This document shows, one piece after another, positions 51,929-60,844 of a stretch of 64,000 bases of DNA; the first letter of the stretch is position 1, and every line of letters starts with the position of its first letter. Both the position numbers and the translations under genes were made by a program. The notes beneath the pieces are model-generated. The model was not told where the DNA came from and ran no database searches. It saw only the letters and a list, made by a program, of their open reading frames with translations. The stretch covers positions 62,001-126,000 of the forward strand of contig CAZJAH010000002.1 in the NCBI GenBank assembly GCA_964544155.1, in the 5' to 3' direction. This stretch comes from CAZJAH01 sp964544155. Its GTDB lineage: Bacteria > Bacteroidota > Ignavibacteria > Kapaibacteriales > UBA2268.

Positions 51929-53215
51929 TTATTTAGCCGCGAATTCCTTCGCTCTTTCTCTCTCGCTCAGTTCAAGTCCGTGACTGTTCGGCCCGGTTTC
52001 CGCGCGCCTTAAGAGGAAGGCGAAGAATAACCCGAATAATCCTAATGATGAGAATATCCACATGCCAGCTTCATATCCTCCCGTGAAATCGTTTGTCCAG
52101 CCGATTAGTAAATTAAATCCTGCGAGGCCGATATTTTGTATCATTGTCATTAATCCGTAAGCCGTTCCCAGCCTGCTATCTTTAACCACTATGGATACTG
52201 CGGGCCACATAACCGCCGGGATCAGTGAGAATGATATTCCCATTATTGGTATTGGCACATAAAGGCTGACATCCAGGTAATAGATCATCAAATACACAGG
52301 TATAAGTATAAATGAGCCTGTCATCATGAGAACCGCTCTTTTACCTACCTTATCGGAAATAATTCCGAAAAACGGAGTCAGTACCATAGAGAAAAATATC
52401 GGCATACTTGAAACGAATCCTGCGGCATCCCTTTCAAGCCCGTGATGTATCTGGAAGAACTTGATAGCGAAAGTCTGAAACGGGAATATTGCCGAGTAAA
52501 ATGTCACGCATAATGCCGTGATATACCAAAACGATTTATTGAATTTAACTATTTCTTTCAGATTTACTTTATCAGGCTCCTGTTCTTCGCCGAGTATATA
52601 CTTTTTCTCAGCCGCTTTATCCAGAATGAAATAAACAACTACCGAGAATACTGATATTGCCGCGAATCCGGCAGCGAGCATTAATGGTTCCTGCCATGTT
52701 TCATAAAGCCCTCTGGCCCATCTGGGCGAATTAAGAGCAGCAAATGTACCCAGCCTGGATATGGTCAGATTAATACCGAAAGCAAATGATAATTCCTTGC
52801 CCTTGAACCATCTCGCTATGATAGTTGTCGATGCCACAATGAGCGATTCCGCTCCAAGGCCGAATATGAGCCTGCCTGTTGCCATCCATGCCAAATCGCC
52901 CTTAACGAATGTAAATAGCGCGCCTACCATGCATATAACTGAAAAAAGCAGTGCCGACTTCTTGGTTCCAAGGCGGTCAATCAATATGCCGCCGAGTAGT
53001 ACCATCAGTACATTAGGGATACTGTAAATCCCCTGCAGCAGGCCGATATTACTGTCTGTAAAGCCTAACTGGCTGGTTAATACATCAGCCAGAGGCGAAA
53101 TACTGTCATAGACATAGTAGTTGCCAAACATGGCAAGCGACACGAATATAAGCACAGTCCAACGGAATAAGGCCGGTGGCGCCGGCTTAGTCTCTGATAT
53201 TGCAACCGGAGTCAT
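51929..53215 (-). CDS. MFS transporter, MFSD1-like (candidate dipeptide carrier)
   Basis: 428 residues, 12 transmembrane segments. The pattern GRLIFGLGAESLIVASTTI plus ARWFKGKELSFAFGINL closely parallels the eukaryotic MFSD1 family (G-R-F-V-F-G-I-G-G-E-S-L, W-F-K-G-K-E-L). LGTAYGLMTMIQNIGLAGF matches the MFSD1 C-terminal repeat. Human MFSD1 is a lysosomal dipeptide transporter. A similar substrate in this bacterium is an inference, supported by the aminopeptidase downstream. The N-terminus PAPPALFRWTVLIFVSLAMF follows a short cytosolic stretch. Confidence 0.82.
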   Translation of the reverse strand: MTPVAISETKPAPPALFRWTVLIFVSLAMFGNYYVYDSISPLADVLTSQLGFTDSNIGLLQGIYSIPNVLMVLLGGILIDRLGTKKSALLFSVICMVGALFTFVKGDLAWMATGRLIFGLGAESLIVASTTIIARWFKGKELSFAFGINLTISRLGTFAALNSPRWARGLYETWQEPLMLAAGFAAISVFSVVVYFILDKAAEKKYILGEEQEPDKVNLKEIVKFNKSFWYITALCVTFYSAIFPFQTFAIKFFQIHHGLERDAAGFVSSMPIFFSMVLTPFFGIISDKVGKRAVLMMTGSFILIPVYLMIYYLDVSLYVPIPIMGISFSLIPAVMWPAVSIVVKDSRLGTAYGLMTMIQNIGLAGFNLLIGWTNDFTGGYEAGMWIFSSLGLFGLFFAFLLRRAETGPNSHGLELSERERAKEFAAK

Positions 53216-53352
53216 CGAATTTTCTTCTTTAATCGGGTTTTGAAAAGAAAAGTGCTTTCTTTATTTTTCTGCAACGCATTCGAGTGGCCAAGATAAGAAA
53301 TATTGAATAAATTTTAACAAATTTTTTTAATTAAATTTTGATAATCAGTTTA

Positions 53353-53379
53353 AAGGGGCAATTATTATAACCGCCCCTT
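53353..53379 (-). terminator. Probable terminator after the pyruvate-oxidase-like gene
   Basis: AAGGGGC pairs with GCCCCTT (7 pairs, 13-base loop). On the minus strand only TTT follows, so strength is moderate. Confidence 0.55.
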
Positions 53380-53410
53380 CTATCAATAGTTAGGCAGAAA
53401 TTCAAAAATA

Positions 53411-55162
53411 TTAAATCATTTCCCTGACTTTATCCGATAGCATAGTCCAGGCGATTTTCTCGCGGTTGGGTTCGCCTTTTGCAAGCGCTTCCGCCATTTT
53501 TAAGGCCTGCTTTTTAGTTATATGCGCCGGATAAGGCGGTTCATAAGGATCAACTACTGCTTCTACTACTACCGGCCCGGGGTTATTCAGGGCGTCATCT
53601 ATTACACCCGGAACTTTTTCCGGATCATCTACCGTATATCCCGCGGCGCCGCAAGCCCTGGCAAACGCGGCGAAGTCGATGGGTTCGAGTTCGCAGCCGT
53701 ATTCGGGATTTCCTCCGAAGACCATCTGCTCCCATTTTATCATGGCCAGGCTGTTATTTTTAACTACGAATATCTTTACCGGCAGCTTATATTTGACTGC
53801 GGTCACAAGGTCAGCCATCAGCATTGAGAAGCCCCCGTCACCCACGAGTGCGACAACCTGCCTCTCCGGCCACTCTGCCTGGGCGCCGATGGCATAGGGC
53901 AGCCCGCAAGCCATTGAAGCCATTGTGCCCGATACAGTGTGCATCTGGCCTTTCTTTACAGGTATATGCCTCGCCCACCAAACGGTTATCGTTCCCGAAT
54001 CGCAGGCAACTATGGCGTCATCTTTTAATTTTTGCCCTAGCTGCCATGCCAGTACCTGAGGTTTCATGGGTTTATCATTTCGCGTGCCTCTTTCTTTCAT
54101 CAGATCATTCCATTCTTCCATACTTTTTTGTGCTTCTTTGAGGAATTTCTTGTGTCTGTTTTTCTTCAGATGACCTTTTAATGCTTTGAGTGTTGTTCTG
54201 CTGTCACCCGTTAGGCCTTCATCCACTGGATAGCGGAGTCCTATCCTTGTAGGATCGGAATCTATCTGCACGCATTTTGCCTGTCCCGGCTTTGGGTAAA
54301 ATTCCATATAAGGGAATGATGACCCGACTATAAGCAGTGTGTCGCAATCTTTTATCACTTCGTAAGTAGGTTTTGTACCGAGCAGGCCTATACCGCCGGT
54401 CGTATAAGGGCTGTCGTCAGGTACTGCCGCTTTTCCAAGCAGCGCTTTGATTATTGGCGCCTGAAGTGTTTCGGCTATATCTTCAAGTTCGTTACCGGCT
54501 CCGAGAGCTCCTCTGCCGGCAAGGATGGCAATTCGTTTGCCGTCATTGAGTATATTCGCGGCAGCGCGAATGCTTTCTTCATCAGGTACAGGCCTTCTTT
54601 CAGCAAACACATTTGTCATGTGGCGGGGTACATTCCGTTGTGTTCCACTGTTTTTAAAAGGCATTGACTGTATATCAACAGGTATTGTCACGTGAGCCAC
54701 ACCCTTTTTCCCCAGGGCAGTCCTGCAGGCCAGATGCATGGCGTTTTCTATATGCGCCGGGCCCATAACTCTTACATTATATTCTGATACATCCTGAAAT
54801 ATCATATCCAGGGGTACATCCTGCTGGCCGTTTTGGTTAGTGAGGTCGTGGAATTGAGCGCCTGTTATCGCCAGTACCGGGGCGCCGTCGAATTTGGCGT
54901 CATAAAGGCCGTTGAGAAGATGTATTCCGCCAGGGCCTGCCGTAACTACACAAACCCCAAGCTTTCCTGTATATTTTGCGTATCCCGCGGCCATAAAAGC
55001 GGCAGATTCTTCATGCCGCACCTGCACAAACCGGATATCATCTTTTCTCTTACGGAGTGCTTCGAAAACTCCGTTTATGCCGTCGCCGGGCATTCCAAAA
55101 ACTATATCTACATTCCATTTGTGCAGTATATCTACTAATACATCCGAAACAGTTTGTGCCAT
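53411..55162 (-). CDS. Thiamine-pyrophosphate enzyme, pyruvate oxidase/dehydrogenase (PoxB)-like
   Basis: 583 residues of the acetolactate synthase/POX fold. The N-terminal PYR domain carries VFGMPGDGINGVFEAL and the catalytic glutamate in VRHEESAAFMAAGYAK. A central FAD-type domain follows (LAGRGALGAGNELEDIAETL), and the PP domain has the TPP motif GDGGFSMLMADLVTAV ending VKNN. Closest to ubiquinone-dependent pyruvate dehydrogenase (PoxB) or pyruvate oxidase, which turn pyruvate to acetate and CO2. Other TPP decarboxylases cannot be ruled out. No lipid-binding C-terminal amphipathic helix of E. coli type is obvious. Confidence 0.85.
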   Translation of the reverse strand: MAQTVSDVLVDILHKWNVDIVFGMPGDGINGVFEALRKRKDDIRFVQVRHEESAAFMAAGYAKYTGKLGVCVVTAGPGGIHLLNGLYDAKFDGAPVLAITGAQFHDLTNQNGQQDVPLDMIFQDVSEYNVRVMGPAHIENAMHLACRTALGKKGVAHVTIPVDIQSMPFKNSGTQRNVPRHMTNVFAERRPVPDEESIRAAANILNDGKRIAILAGRGALGAGNELEDIAETLQAPIIKALLGKAAVPDDSPYTTGGIGLLGTKPTYEVIKDCDTLLIVGSSFPYMEFYPKPGQAKCVQIDSDPTRIGLRYPVDEGLTGDSRTTLKALKGHLKKNRHKKFLKEAQKSMEEWNDLMKERGTRNDKPMKPQVLAWQLGQKLKDDAIVACDSGTITVWWARHIPVKKGQMHTVSGTMASMACGLPYAIGAQAEWPERQVVALVGDGGFSMLMADLVTAVKYKLPVKIFVVKNNSLAMIKWEQMVFGGNPEYGCELEPIDFAAFARACGAAGYTVDDPEKVPGVIDDALNNPGPVVVEAVVDPYEPPYPAHITKKQALKMAEALAKGEPNREKIAWTMLSDKVREMI

Positions 55163-55528
55163 TCTAAACGCCCCTGCATTTTATTAATTTTTATTCATTA
55201 TTGTATTAATTCTTTATACGCTCCTATTATGAAATAATTGTAATTCTATGATATGCAATCTGATACTGAAGTATGGGAGTTAATTCCATATAAAGCCTCT
55301 TATACTACTGTCGGCGCGCTTAGAATTCAGATTTTGTTTATACAGTTCTGATAATATTTCAATCCTGGAGAATTAGAATTAATAATCTGGGTTGCTGCTT
55401 AACTACAGGCAGCATAACACAGGCTGCAACACATATATGACATGCAGTTTATAATTGGAAATCTAGTTGCGTTTGAGTTATTAAGTTTTGGCCTGATATA
55501 TAAAGATTGAATAAATAGTGTAAATAGC
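55163..55528. other. Intergenic region without recognised content
   Basis: 366 AT-rich bases upstream of the PoxB-like gene and downstream of the RNA methyltransferase gene. A weak TGCTGC/GCAGCA hairpin near 55394-55415 is visible, with no T-run. No ORF. Confidence 0.5.
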
Positions 55529-56662
55529 TCAATACAGCTCGAACTTGTGGAACCTGCATTCCAGCTTACCGTTGAAAAGAACCATTTTTTGTGAAGGCTT
55601 TAGGCCGACATTCTTTATCGCCTGCTTATCCGAGCATAGCACCCAGGCTGTTGATCCTTTGTGGTATTGCTTCAGCGAATCGCCGATATTCCTGTAAAAG
55701 CCTACCAGATCTTCAATTTCGATCCTTTCGCCATAAGGGGGGTTGATCACTATATTGCCTTCAAAATTTTCGGGATGCTCATCAAAAAAATCCCTTTTGG
55801 AAACATTAACAAATCTGTCAACGCCGGCTTTCGCGGCATTATCCCTCGTAATATTCAGGGCTTTGGAAGAAATGTCTCTGCCGTATATCCTGCATACGGG
55901 CTCTTTGATGGCTGCCTTTGCTTCATTAAGCACTCTATTCCAAAGCTTTTTATCAAAGTCCGGCCATTTCATGAACGCGAATTCGCGGTTTATACCGGGA
56001 GGAATGTTAGCGGCCTGCATCGCTGCTTCAATGCACAAAGTACCTGAACCGCACATGGGATCAAGGAAATCTTCATTTCCGTCCCAGCCTGACAGCTTTA
56101 CCATGCCCGCGGCCAGTATTTCGCTTAATGGCGCTTCGGCCTGTCCTGTCCGCCAGCCGCGCTTATGCAAAGAGTCACCGCTTGAATCGAGGTAAATCTC
56201 ACAGTCCTCCATAGAAATATGTACATGCAGGTTGATATCAGGGTCTACACGGTCGATATTCGGGCGGGCGCCCTCCTTATTTCTGATCTTATCAACAATG
56301 GCGTCCTTGACTTTTAGTGCTGCAAAGTTTGCATGATTGAAATTTGGCGAATTAACAGTCGCTGATATGGCAATTGTCATGTCAGGCGATATGAGCTCAT
56401 TCCATTTCGCCTCTTTGCTTCTCAGATATAGCTGTTTTTCATTCTGCACACGGAACATATGCACTGGCTTCAGTATCCTGACAGCTGTCCTGAGCATCAG
56501 GTTTGATTTGTACATAAGCTCTTTATCACCGGAAAATTTAACGGCTCGCTTCAGTTTCTGAATGTTTTCAGCGCCAATTTCTTTGAGTTCTGCTGCAAGT
56601 ACACCTTCCAGGCCGTGGAAGGTCTTGGCAACCATTGTGTATTTATTATTGTTTGTTTTCAA
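55529..56662 (-). CDS. THUMP-domain class I SAM-dependent RNA methyltransferase (RlmL-like)
   Basis: 377 residues: an N-terminal ferredoxin-like and THUMP domain (about 10-170) that binds RNA, and a Rossmann methyltransferase domain with motif I DPMCGSGTLCIEAAMQAA, and motif IV INPPYGERI, the N-P-P-Y form of N2-guanine or N6-adenine methyltransferases. Similar proteins modify G2445 of 23S rRNA (RlmL/RlmK type) or a tRNA guanine (TrmN-type). Shorter than E. coli RlmKL (about 700 residues), i.e. only the RlmL half. Housekeeping, cytoplasmic. Confidence 0.88.
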   Translation of the reverse strand: MKTNNNKYTMVAKTFHGLEGVLAAELKEIGAENIQKLKRAVKFSGDKELMYKSNLMLRTAVRILKPVHMFRVQNEKQLYLRSKEAKWNELISPDMTIAISATVNSPNFNHANFAALKVKDAIVDKIRNKEGARPNIDRVDPDINLHVHISMEDCEIYLDSSGDSLHKRGWRTGQAEAPLSEILAAGMVKLSGWDGNEDFLDPMCGSGTLCIEAAMQAANIPPGINREFAFMKWPDFDKKLWNRVLNEAKAAIKEPVCRIYGRDISSKALNITRDNAAKAGVDRFVNVSKRDFFDEHPENFEGNIVINPPYGERIEIEDLVGFYRNIGDSLKQYHKGSTAWVLCSDKQAIKNVGLKPSQKMVLFNGKLECRFHKFELY

Positions 56663-56740
56663 TTTTTTCAGCTAATTATTAGAAAGTCCGGTATCGTTAT
56701 AATGACGTACTTTGTTTACCGCCATTTGATAAAAACCAAA

Positions 56741-56768
56741 AACCTTCTGAATTAATATCCGGAAGGTT
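56741..56768 (-). terminator. Intrinsic terminator after recA
   Basis: On the minus strand AACCTTC pairs with GAAGGTT around a 14-base loop, followed by TTTGGTTTTT. Lies 25 bases after the recA stop. Confidence 0.75.
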
Positions 56769-56793
56769 GTCTTTTTAAAACTTTGCCGGTTAA

Positions 56794-57861
56794 TTACTCT
56801 GCTGTTTTTTCCTGTTTCCCATCTTCGCTTTTGGGAGTCATTTTTAGGGATTCTTTAACCTGCTTTTCCAGCGATTCTATCAGGCTTTCATCTTCCTGGA
56901 GCAGCTTTCGGAGACCTTCTCTGCCCTGTACCCTCTCATTATTGAATGTGTACCATGATCCGCTCTTACTAATTATGCCGAATTCTGTACCTACGTCGAT
57001 CAGGTCGCCCAGCCTGGAAATTCCTTCATTGTACATGATGTCGAATTCCACTTCCTTAAAGGGAGAAGCCACCTTGTTCTTAACGATCTTTGCCCTGACA
57101 CGGTTGCCGACAATATCCTGTCCTTCCTTAATTACTTCTTTACGCCTGATATCTATCCTCACCGAAGCATAGAATTTAAGCGCGTTGCCGCCTGTTGTGG
57201 TTTCCGGATTACCGTAAATAACGCCGATCTTGCTTCTCAGCTGATTTGTGAATATAACGGTAGTCTGCGACCGGCCAATGGCAGCGTTGAGCTTACGCAT
57301 TGCCTGCGACATAAGCCTTGCCTGCGAACCCATCTGCGCGTCGCCCATATCGCCTTCGATTTCTACCCTAGGGGTAAGGGCTGCGACTGAGTCAATGACT
57401 ACTACGTCGATAGCACCGCTGCGTACCAGTGTTTCAACTATTTCGAGGGCCTGCTCGCCGAATTCAGGCTGTGAAAGCAGAAGATTATTCAGATCTATAC
57501 CGAGCCTTTCAGCATAATTAACGTCAAGAGCATGTTCGGTATCAACAAAGGCGGCCAGCCCGCCTTTTCTCTGCGCTTCCGCGATAACGTGCAGGCAGAC
57601 AGTGGTTTTACCCGATGATTCCGGGCCGTAAATTTCAATTATCCTTCCGCGAGGCACACCACCCACACCTATTGCGGCATCGAGCGAGAGGCACCCGGTA
57701 GAGATCGCGGGTACGTTAACAACTTTTTTATCATTGAGCCTCATTATCGAGCCTTTGCCGTGCTGCTTTTCGATCTGTTCCATCGCGAACTGAACGGCTT
57801 TGAGCTTATCGGGGCTTATCTGCTGCGAGGTTTTTTCTGCCTGTTTATTATCTTTTGCCAT
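56794..57861 (-). CDS. recA: DNA recombinase RecA
   Basis: 355-residue DNA-strand-exchange ATPase of recombination and SOS. The Walker A loop is GPESSGKTT at about 79-87. Also present are DTEHALDVNYAERLGID, the L1/L2-type segments, IFTNQLRSKIGVIYGNPETTTGGNALKFY and an acidic C-terminal tail (MTPKSEDGKQEKTAE). No classic SOS box (CTGT-N8-ACAG or GAAC-type) was seen in the 105-base upstream gap, so LexA control here would use a different operator, or none. Confidence 0.98.
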   Translation of the reverse strand: MAKDNKQAEKTSQQISPDKLKAVQFAMEQIEKQHGKGSIMRLNDKKVVNVPAISTGCLSLDAAIGVGGVPRGRIIEIYGPESSGKTTVCLHVIAEAQRKGGLAAFVDTEHALDVNYAERLGIDLNNLLLSQPEFGEQALEIVETLVRSGAIDVVVIDSVAALTPRVEIEGDMGDAQMGSQARLMSQAMRKLNAAIGRSQTTVIFTNQLRSKIGVIYGNPETTTGGNALKFYASVRIDIRRKEVIKEGQDIVGNRVRAKIVKNKVASPFKEVEFDIMYNEGISRLGDLIDVGTEFGIISKSGSWYTFNNERVQGREGLRKLLQEDESLIESLEKQVKESLKMTPKSEDGKQEKTAE

Positions 57862-57966
57862 AATAATTTAGGGATTTATTTAGTGAGTAATAATCATACA
57901 AATATAAATAATTCGGTTAATTATCTCATAAAGCAAAGGGTAAATTAATTATTTTTTTTGGAGTTA

Positions 57967-60225
57967 TTAGCCTACTTTTTCACAAATCAGCTTTTTATCT
58001 ACCAGAGGAACCTTTAGAAAAAATGATATCCCCTGCTTATCTGATTTGAAATCAATCGAGCCGCCGTGTATGCCAATCATGTGAGTAGCGATGGCAAGGC
58101 TGAATCCTATAGCTTGCTCGCAGCTGCTCTTGGCAGACCTCAAGCCGGGATCGAATAAATTCCGCCCGCTTTCATTTGGCAGATACAGCGCTTCATCACG
58201 TAAAGTGAACTCGATCTCGTCTTCGCTTGTCTCAATTGTGAAATCTATTGTTGAATAAGAAGGAGAGTATTTTATCATATATATCAATAGATTTGTAAGT
58301 ACTCGTTTGATTATTTCCTCATCCAGATAAGATTCAAAATGACTTTCCTCAAAATTCATCCTGATCTTATATCTGCCCTTTTCCATATACTGTGTATTGG
58401 AAACAACTTCTGCGCACAGAATATAAACATTTACTTTCGAGGGGGAAAACCTCATTTTGCCGATTTCCAGCTCGTTGAATGTAACAACTTCATCAAGCAG
58501 AAATTTCATTTTTCTGATTGAATCCTTGATATTGTTAAATTGAGTCTCTCTTTCTCCGGGGCTGAGCTTATCAGAATATTCAAACAGCAGGTCGGATGAA
58601 AGCGCAATAGAGGTAAGCGGTGTCCTGTATTCATGAAGTGATGATGCTATGAACCTGGTTTTCAGGTTAAAAAGCATGTTTTCGTTTTCCAGTACGGCCA
58701 GAATCTCGTCTTCCGACCTGACTCTTTGTATTGAGACCGCGTATAATGAAGCCATTCTTTCAAGCATTTCCATGTGGCTGAAATCATAATCCCTGTCTGC
58801 ATTGGCGATGGCGATAATACCCATAAGCTTTTTGTTAAATACTGCCGGCACGATGCATAACTTGCGAAATTCGGTTTCCAAATTAGCAGTGCCGTTCAGC
58901 CCGATGTCGCCGGGATTATTATTCATTAATATAGGCTCATTCTTTTCAGTAAGCGCTTTGAGATATCCTTTCAGCTTGCCTGTCTTGATTTTCTTTTCCG
59001 TACTGCCGTTCGTGGTAAAAATATCATCTGTAAATGAGGGAATAATGAGCGAACCGGACTTCAGGTCGTTATATCCGACAAAGGCCAGGTTCGAACCGGT
59101 AAGTTTGAGCGCGCGCTCGAGTATGATATCGGATATTTCTTTCAGTGAAGCAAGTGACAGAATTGCTTCCGAAAGATCGGCTATGGCAAGATTTATACCC
59201 GACTGCAGGTATAGCTCTTTTTCAATTTCTTTTCTTGCAGTAATATCTTCGAATGAAATTATCTTTCCTGTTGTTTCCCCTGAGCTGTTCTTCAGCAGGT
59301 CTGTATTTGTCAAAACTATCCTTTCCAGCCCTTTTTTATTCCTGATTTTCTGTTCAAGCCCATAGCGGGGATCCGCGCTTATCACTTTAGTCAAAGTACA
59401 GCTTTCACTATTTGTAACTGAAAGAAATTCCGGGGTTTTACCCACTGCCTCTTCGGCAGAATAACCGGTTATTTCTTCCACTCTGGAATTCCAGGTTTTT
59501 ATCCTGTTATTATTATCAATTGTAAAAAGGCCGCTGGGAGTTACTTTATAAAGCATCTCCGCGTTATTTTTTGCAATAAGCAGTTCTTCTTCAGCAGCGT
59601 GAAAATCTGTGACATCCCAGAATGTGCCGACAATACCAGCTATTTCGCCACCGGCATTATGATAGCAGGATTTTCGAAATACGACATTGCGCTTTCTGCC
59701 AGCATAATCTTCCACAATGGTCTCGAACATCTGTATATTATCCTCACTAAACAGCTTATCATCCGTTGAATCATATATTTTTGCGTATTCTGGATTGTAG
59801 AGGTCCCAAACGGTTTTTCCGATTATATCATCCTTGCTTTGAGCTGTAAATAATTCAAAAGCCTTGTTGCATCCTATATAGCGTTTGTCTCTGTCCTTTA
59901 TATAAGCCGGCCCCGGCACGTTATCGATGAGCTTAGTATAAAGGTCGAGCCTGGAATCCATCTCTTCAATTTTGTTATTCAACCTGTCTATTATTTTATT
60001 GTTTTGTTTTGCATAAGAATTAAATTCTCTTATAACTACATATAAGAATATCCCGAAAAACACAACTGGAATCAGTACTTCCAGGATATCCATCCACAAT
60101 ACAGAATTTGAAACAGGAACCGGGAAACTCAATTGTGTAATGTCAGTTTCCGAAACCCTACCGGCCAATATTATAATCAACAATACGATTATACCGGAAT
60201 AGATTATTTTCTTGTTTATTAACAT
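57967..60225 (-). CDS. Membrane PAS/GAF sensor protein with degenerate histidine kinase ATPase domain
   Basis: 752 residues. Two transmembrane helices (about 8-23 and 47-66) bracket a short periplasmic loop. A coiled linker follows, then PAS1 (about 92-208), PAS2 (about 222-332), a GAF-like domain (about 355-500) and a HisKA domain whose H531 is present (ASSLHEYRTPLTSI). In the ATP-binding domain the second N-box asparagine is replaced by tyrosine (Y649 in NLLIYMIKYSP). The G1 box normally D-x-G-x-G is DEALY at 677-681, and the G2 box lacks G-x-G-L-G-L (AIGFSLAI). ATP binding is thus doubtful. Possible pseudokinase or partner-controlled sensor. No response regulator gene is adjacent. Confidence 0.85.
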   Translation of the reverse strand: MLINKKIIYSGIIVLLIIILAGRVSETDITQLSFPVPVSNSVLWMDILEVLIPVVFFGIFLYVVIREFNSYAKQNNKIIDRLNNKIEEMDSRLDLYTKLIDNVPGPAYIKDRDKRYIGCNKAFELFTAQSKDDIIGKTVWDLYNPEYAKIYDSTDDKLFSEDNIQMFETIVEDYAGRKRNVVFRKSCYHNAGGEIAGIVGTFWDVTDFHAAEEELLIAKNNAEMLYKVTPSGLFTIDNNNRIKTWNSRVEEITGYSAEEAVGKTPEFLSVTNSESCTLTKVISADPRYGLEQKIRNKKGLERIVLTNTDLLKNSSGETTGKIISFEDITARKEIEKELYLQSGINLAIADLSEAILSLASLKEISDIILERALKLTGSNLAFVGYNDLKSGSLIIPSFTDDIFTTNGSTEKKIKTGKLKGYLKALTEKNEPILMNNNPGDIGLNGTANLETEFRKLCIVPAVFNKKLMGIIAIANADRDYDFSHMEMLERMASLYAVSIQRVRSEDEILAVLENENMLFNLKTRFIASSLHEYRTPLTSIALSSDLLFEYSDKLSPGERETQFNNIKDSIRKMKFLLDEVVTFNELEIGKMRFSPSKVNVYILCAEVVSNTQYMEKGRYKIRMNFEESHFESYLDEEIIKRVLTNLLIYMIKYSPSYSTIDFTIETSEDEIEFTLRDEALYLPNESGRNLFDPGLRSAKSSCEQAIGFSLAIATHMIGIHGGSIDFKSDKQGISFFLKVPLVDKKLICEKVG

Positions 60226-60546
60226 TTTAGTGAATAGCGAACCCTGTTTTACAATAACGGTTAATTCTTATCTGTTACGCATGATCAATCGAAAATTAGC
60301 AAAAAAAACAATTCAGGATCTGTTAATATTCCGAAATCACATAAATACTTTATTATTAACACTTTATGTCATTTTTTCGGTTGATTTCTTTAGCAATTAT
60401 TAACAATAGCAATCTTTAACAATCCCGCTTAAGAATGGGTTTTTTGTAATATGTATTAAATTTGTGAAATTTCACATTGCGTATTTTCAAATATTTAGTT
60501 TTGAAATTCGGTTTTTACCTGAAAACAATAATAAAATGGGAAAATA
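60226..60546. other. Intergenic region with a putative operator
   Basis: 321 bases between the sensor (-) and the ACP cassette (+). Besides the TGTGA-N4-TCACA palindrome listed separately I see no gene. The first 150 bases are AT-rich and unremarkable. Confidence 0.5.
60463..60476. promoter_or_regulatory. CRP/FNR-like palindrome TGTGAAATTTCACA
   Basis: Perfect 14-base palindrome with TGTGA/TCACA half-sites 4 bases apart (CRP half-sites at FNR spacing), 70 bases ahead of the acyl carrier protein start. Likely binding site for a CRP/FNR-superfamily regulator of the cassette; chance is unlikely but possible in AT-rich DNA. Confidence 0.45.
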
Positions 60547-60843
60547 ATGACAGATAATGATAAGATCATCTCAATTATTTATGAAGCTATTGAAGAGATC
60601 AATGAAGAGCTGCCAAAAAACAGAAGAGTCAAAAAGGAACCGGATACTATTTTATTCGGTGAAGGCGGCAGTATAGATTCCATCACTCTGGTAAATCTCA
60701 TAGTTACTATAGAGGGCCTGATCGAGGATGAATTCGACAAAAGCGTAACCCTGGCCGACGAAAAGGCAATGTCTCAGGCAAACAGCCCATTCAGGTCTGT
60801 TGCCAGCCTCGCCGATTACACCGCGTCACTTTTGGAGGAATGA
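60547..60843 (+). CDS. Acyl carrier protein (specialised)
   Basis: 98-residue carrier with the phosphopantetheine attachment serine S45 in GGSIDSITLVNLI (family D-S-x-x-x-V). Longer and less similar to housekeeping AcpP, with an N-terminal EEINEELPKNRRVKKEPDTI stretch typical of ACPs of sugar-modification clusters. It leads an operon: the SDR starts 1 base after its stop, then come a ligase, an N-acyltransferase and a probable deacetylase. Probably carries the acyl group used by the cassette. Confidence 0.88.
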   Translation: MTDNDKIISIIYEAIEEINEELPKNRRVKKEPDTILFGEGGSIDSITLVNLIVTIEGLIEDEFDKSVTLADEKAMSQANSPFRSVASLADYTASLLEE

Positions 60844-60844
60844 T

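Noticed and set aside
57862..57966. SOS box in front of recA
   Set aside because: No CTGT-N8-ACAG or GAAC-type palindrome found in the 105-base gap by eye.
59088..59097. GGTTCGAACC, like a tRNA T-loop
   Set aside because: It lies within the sensor kinase coding sequence, and no acceptor, D or anticodon arms can be built around it.
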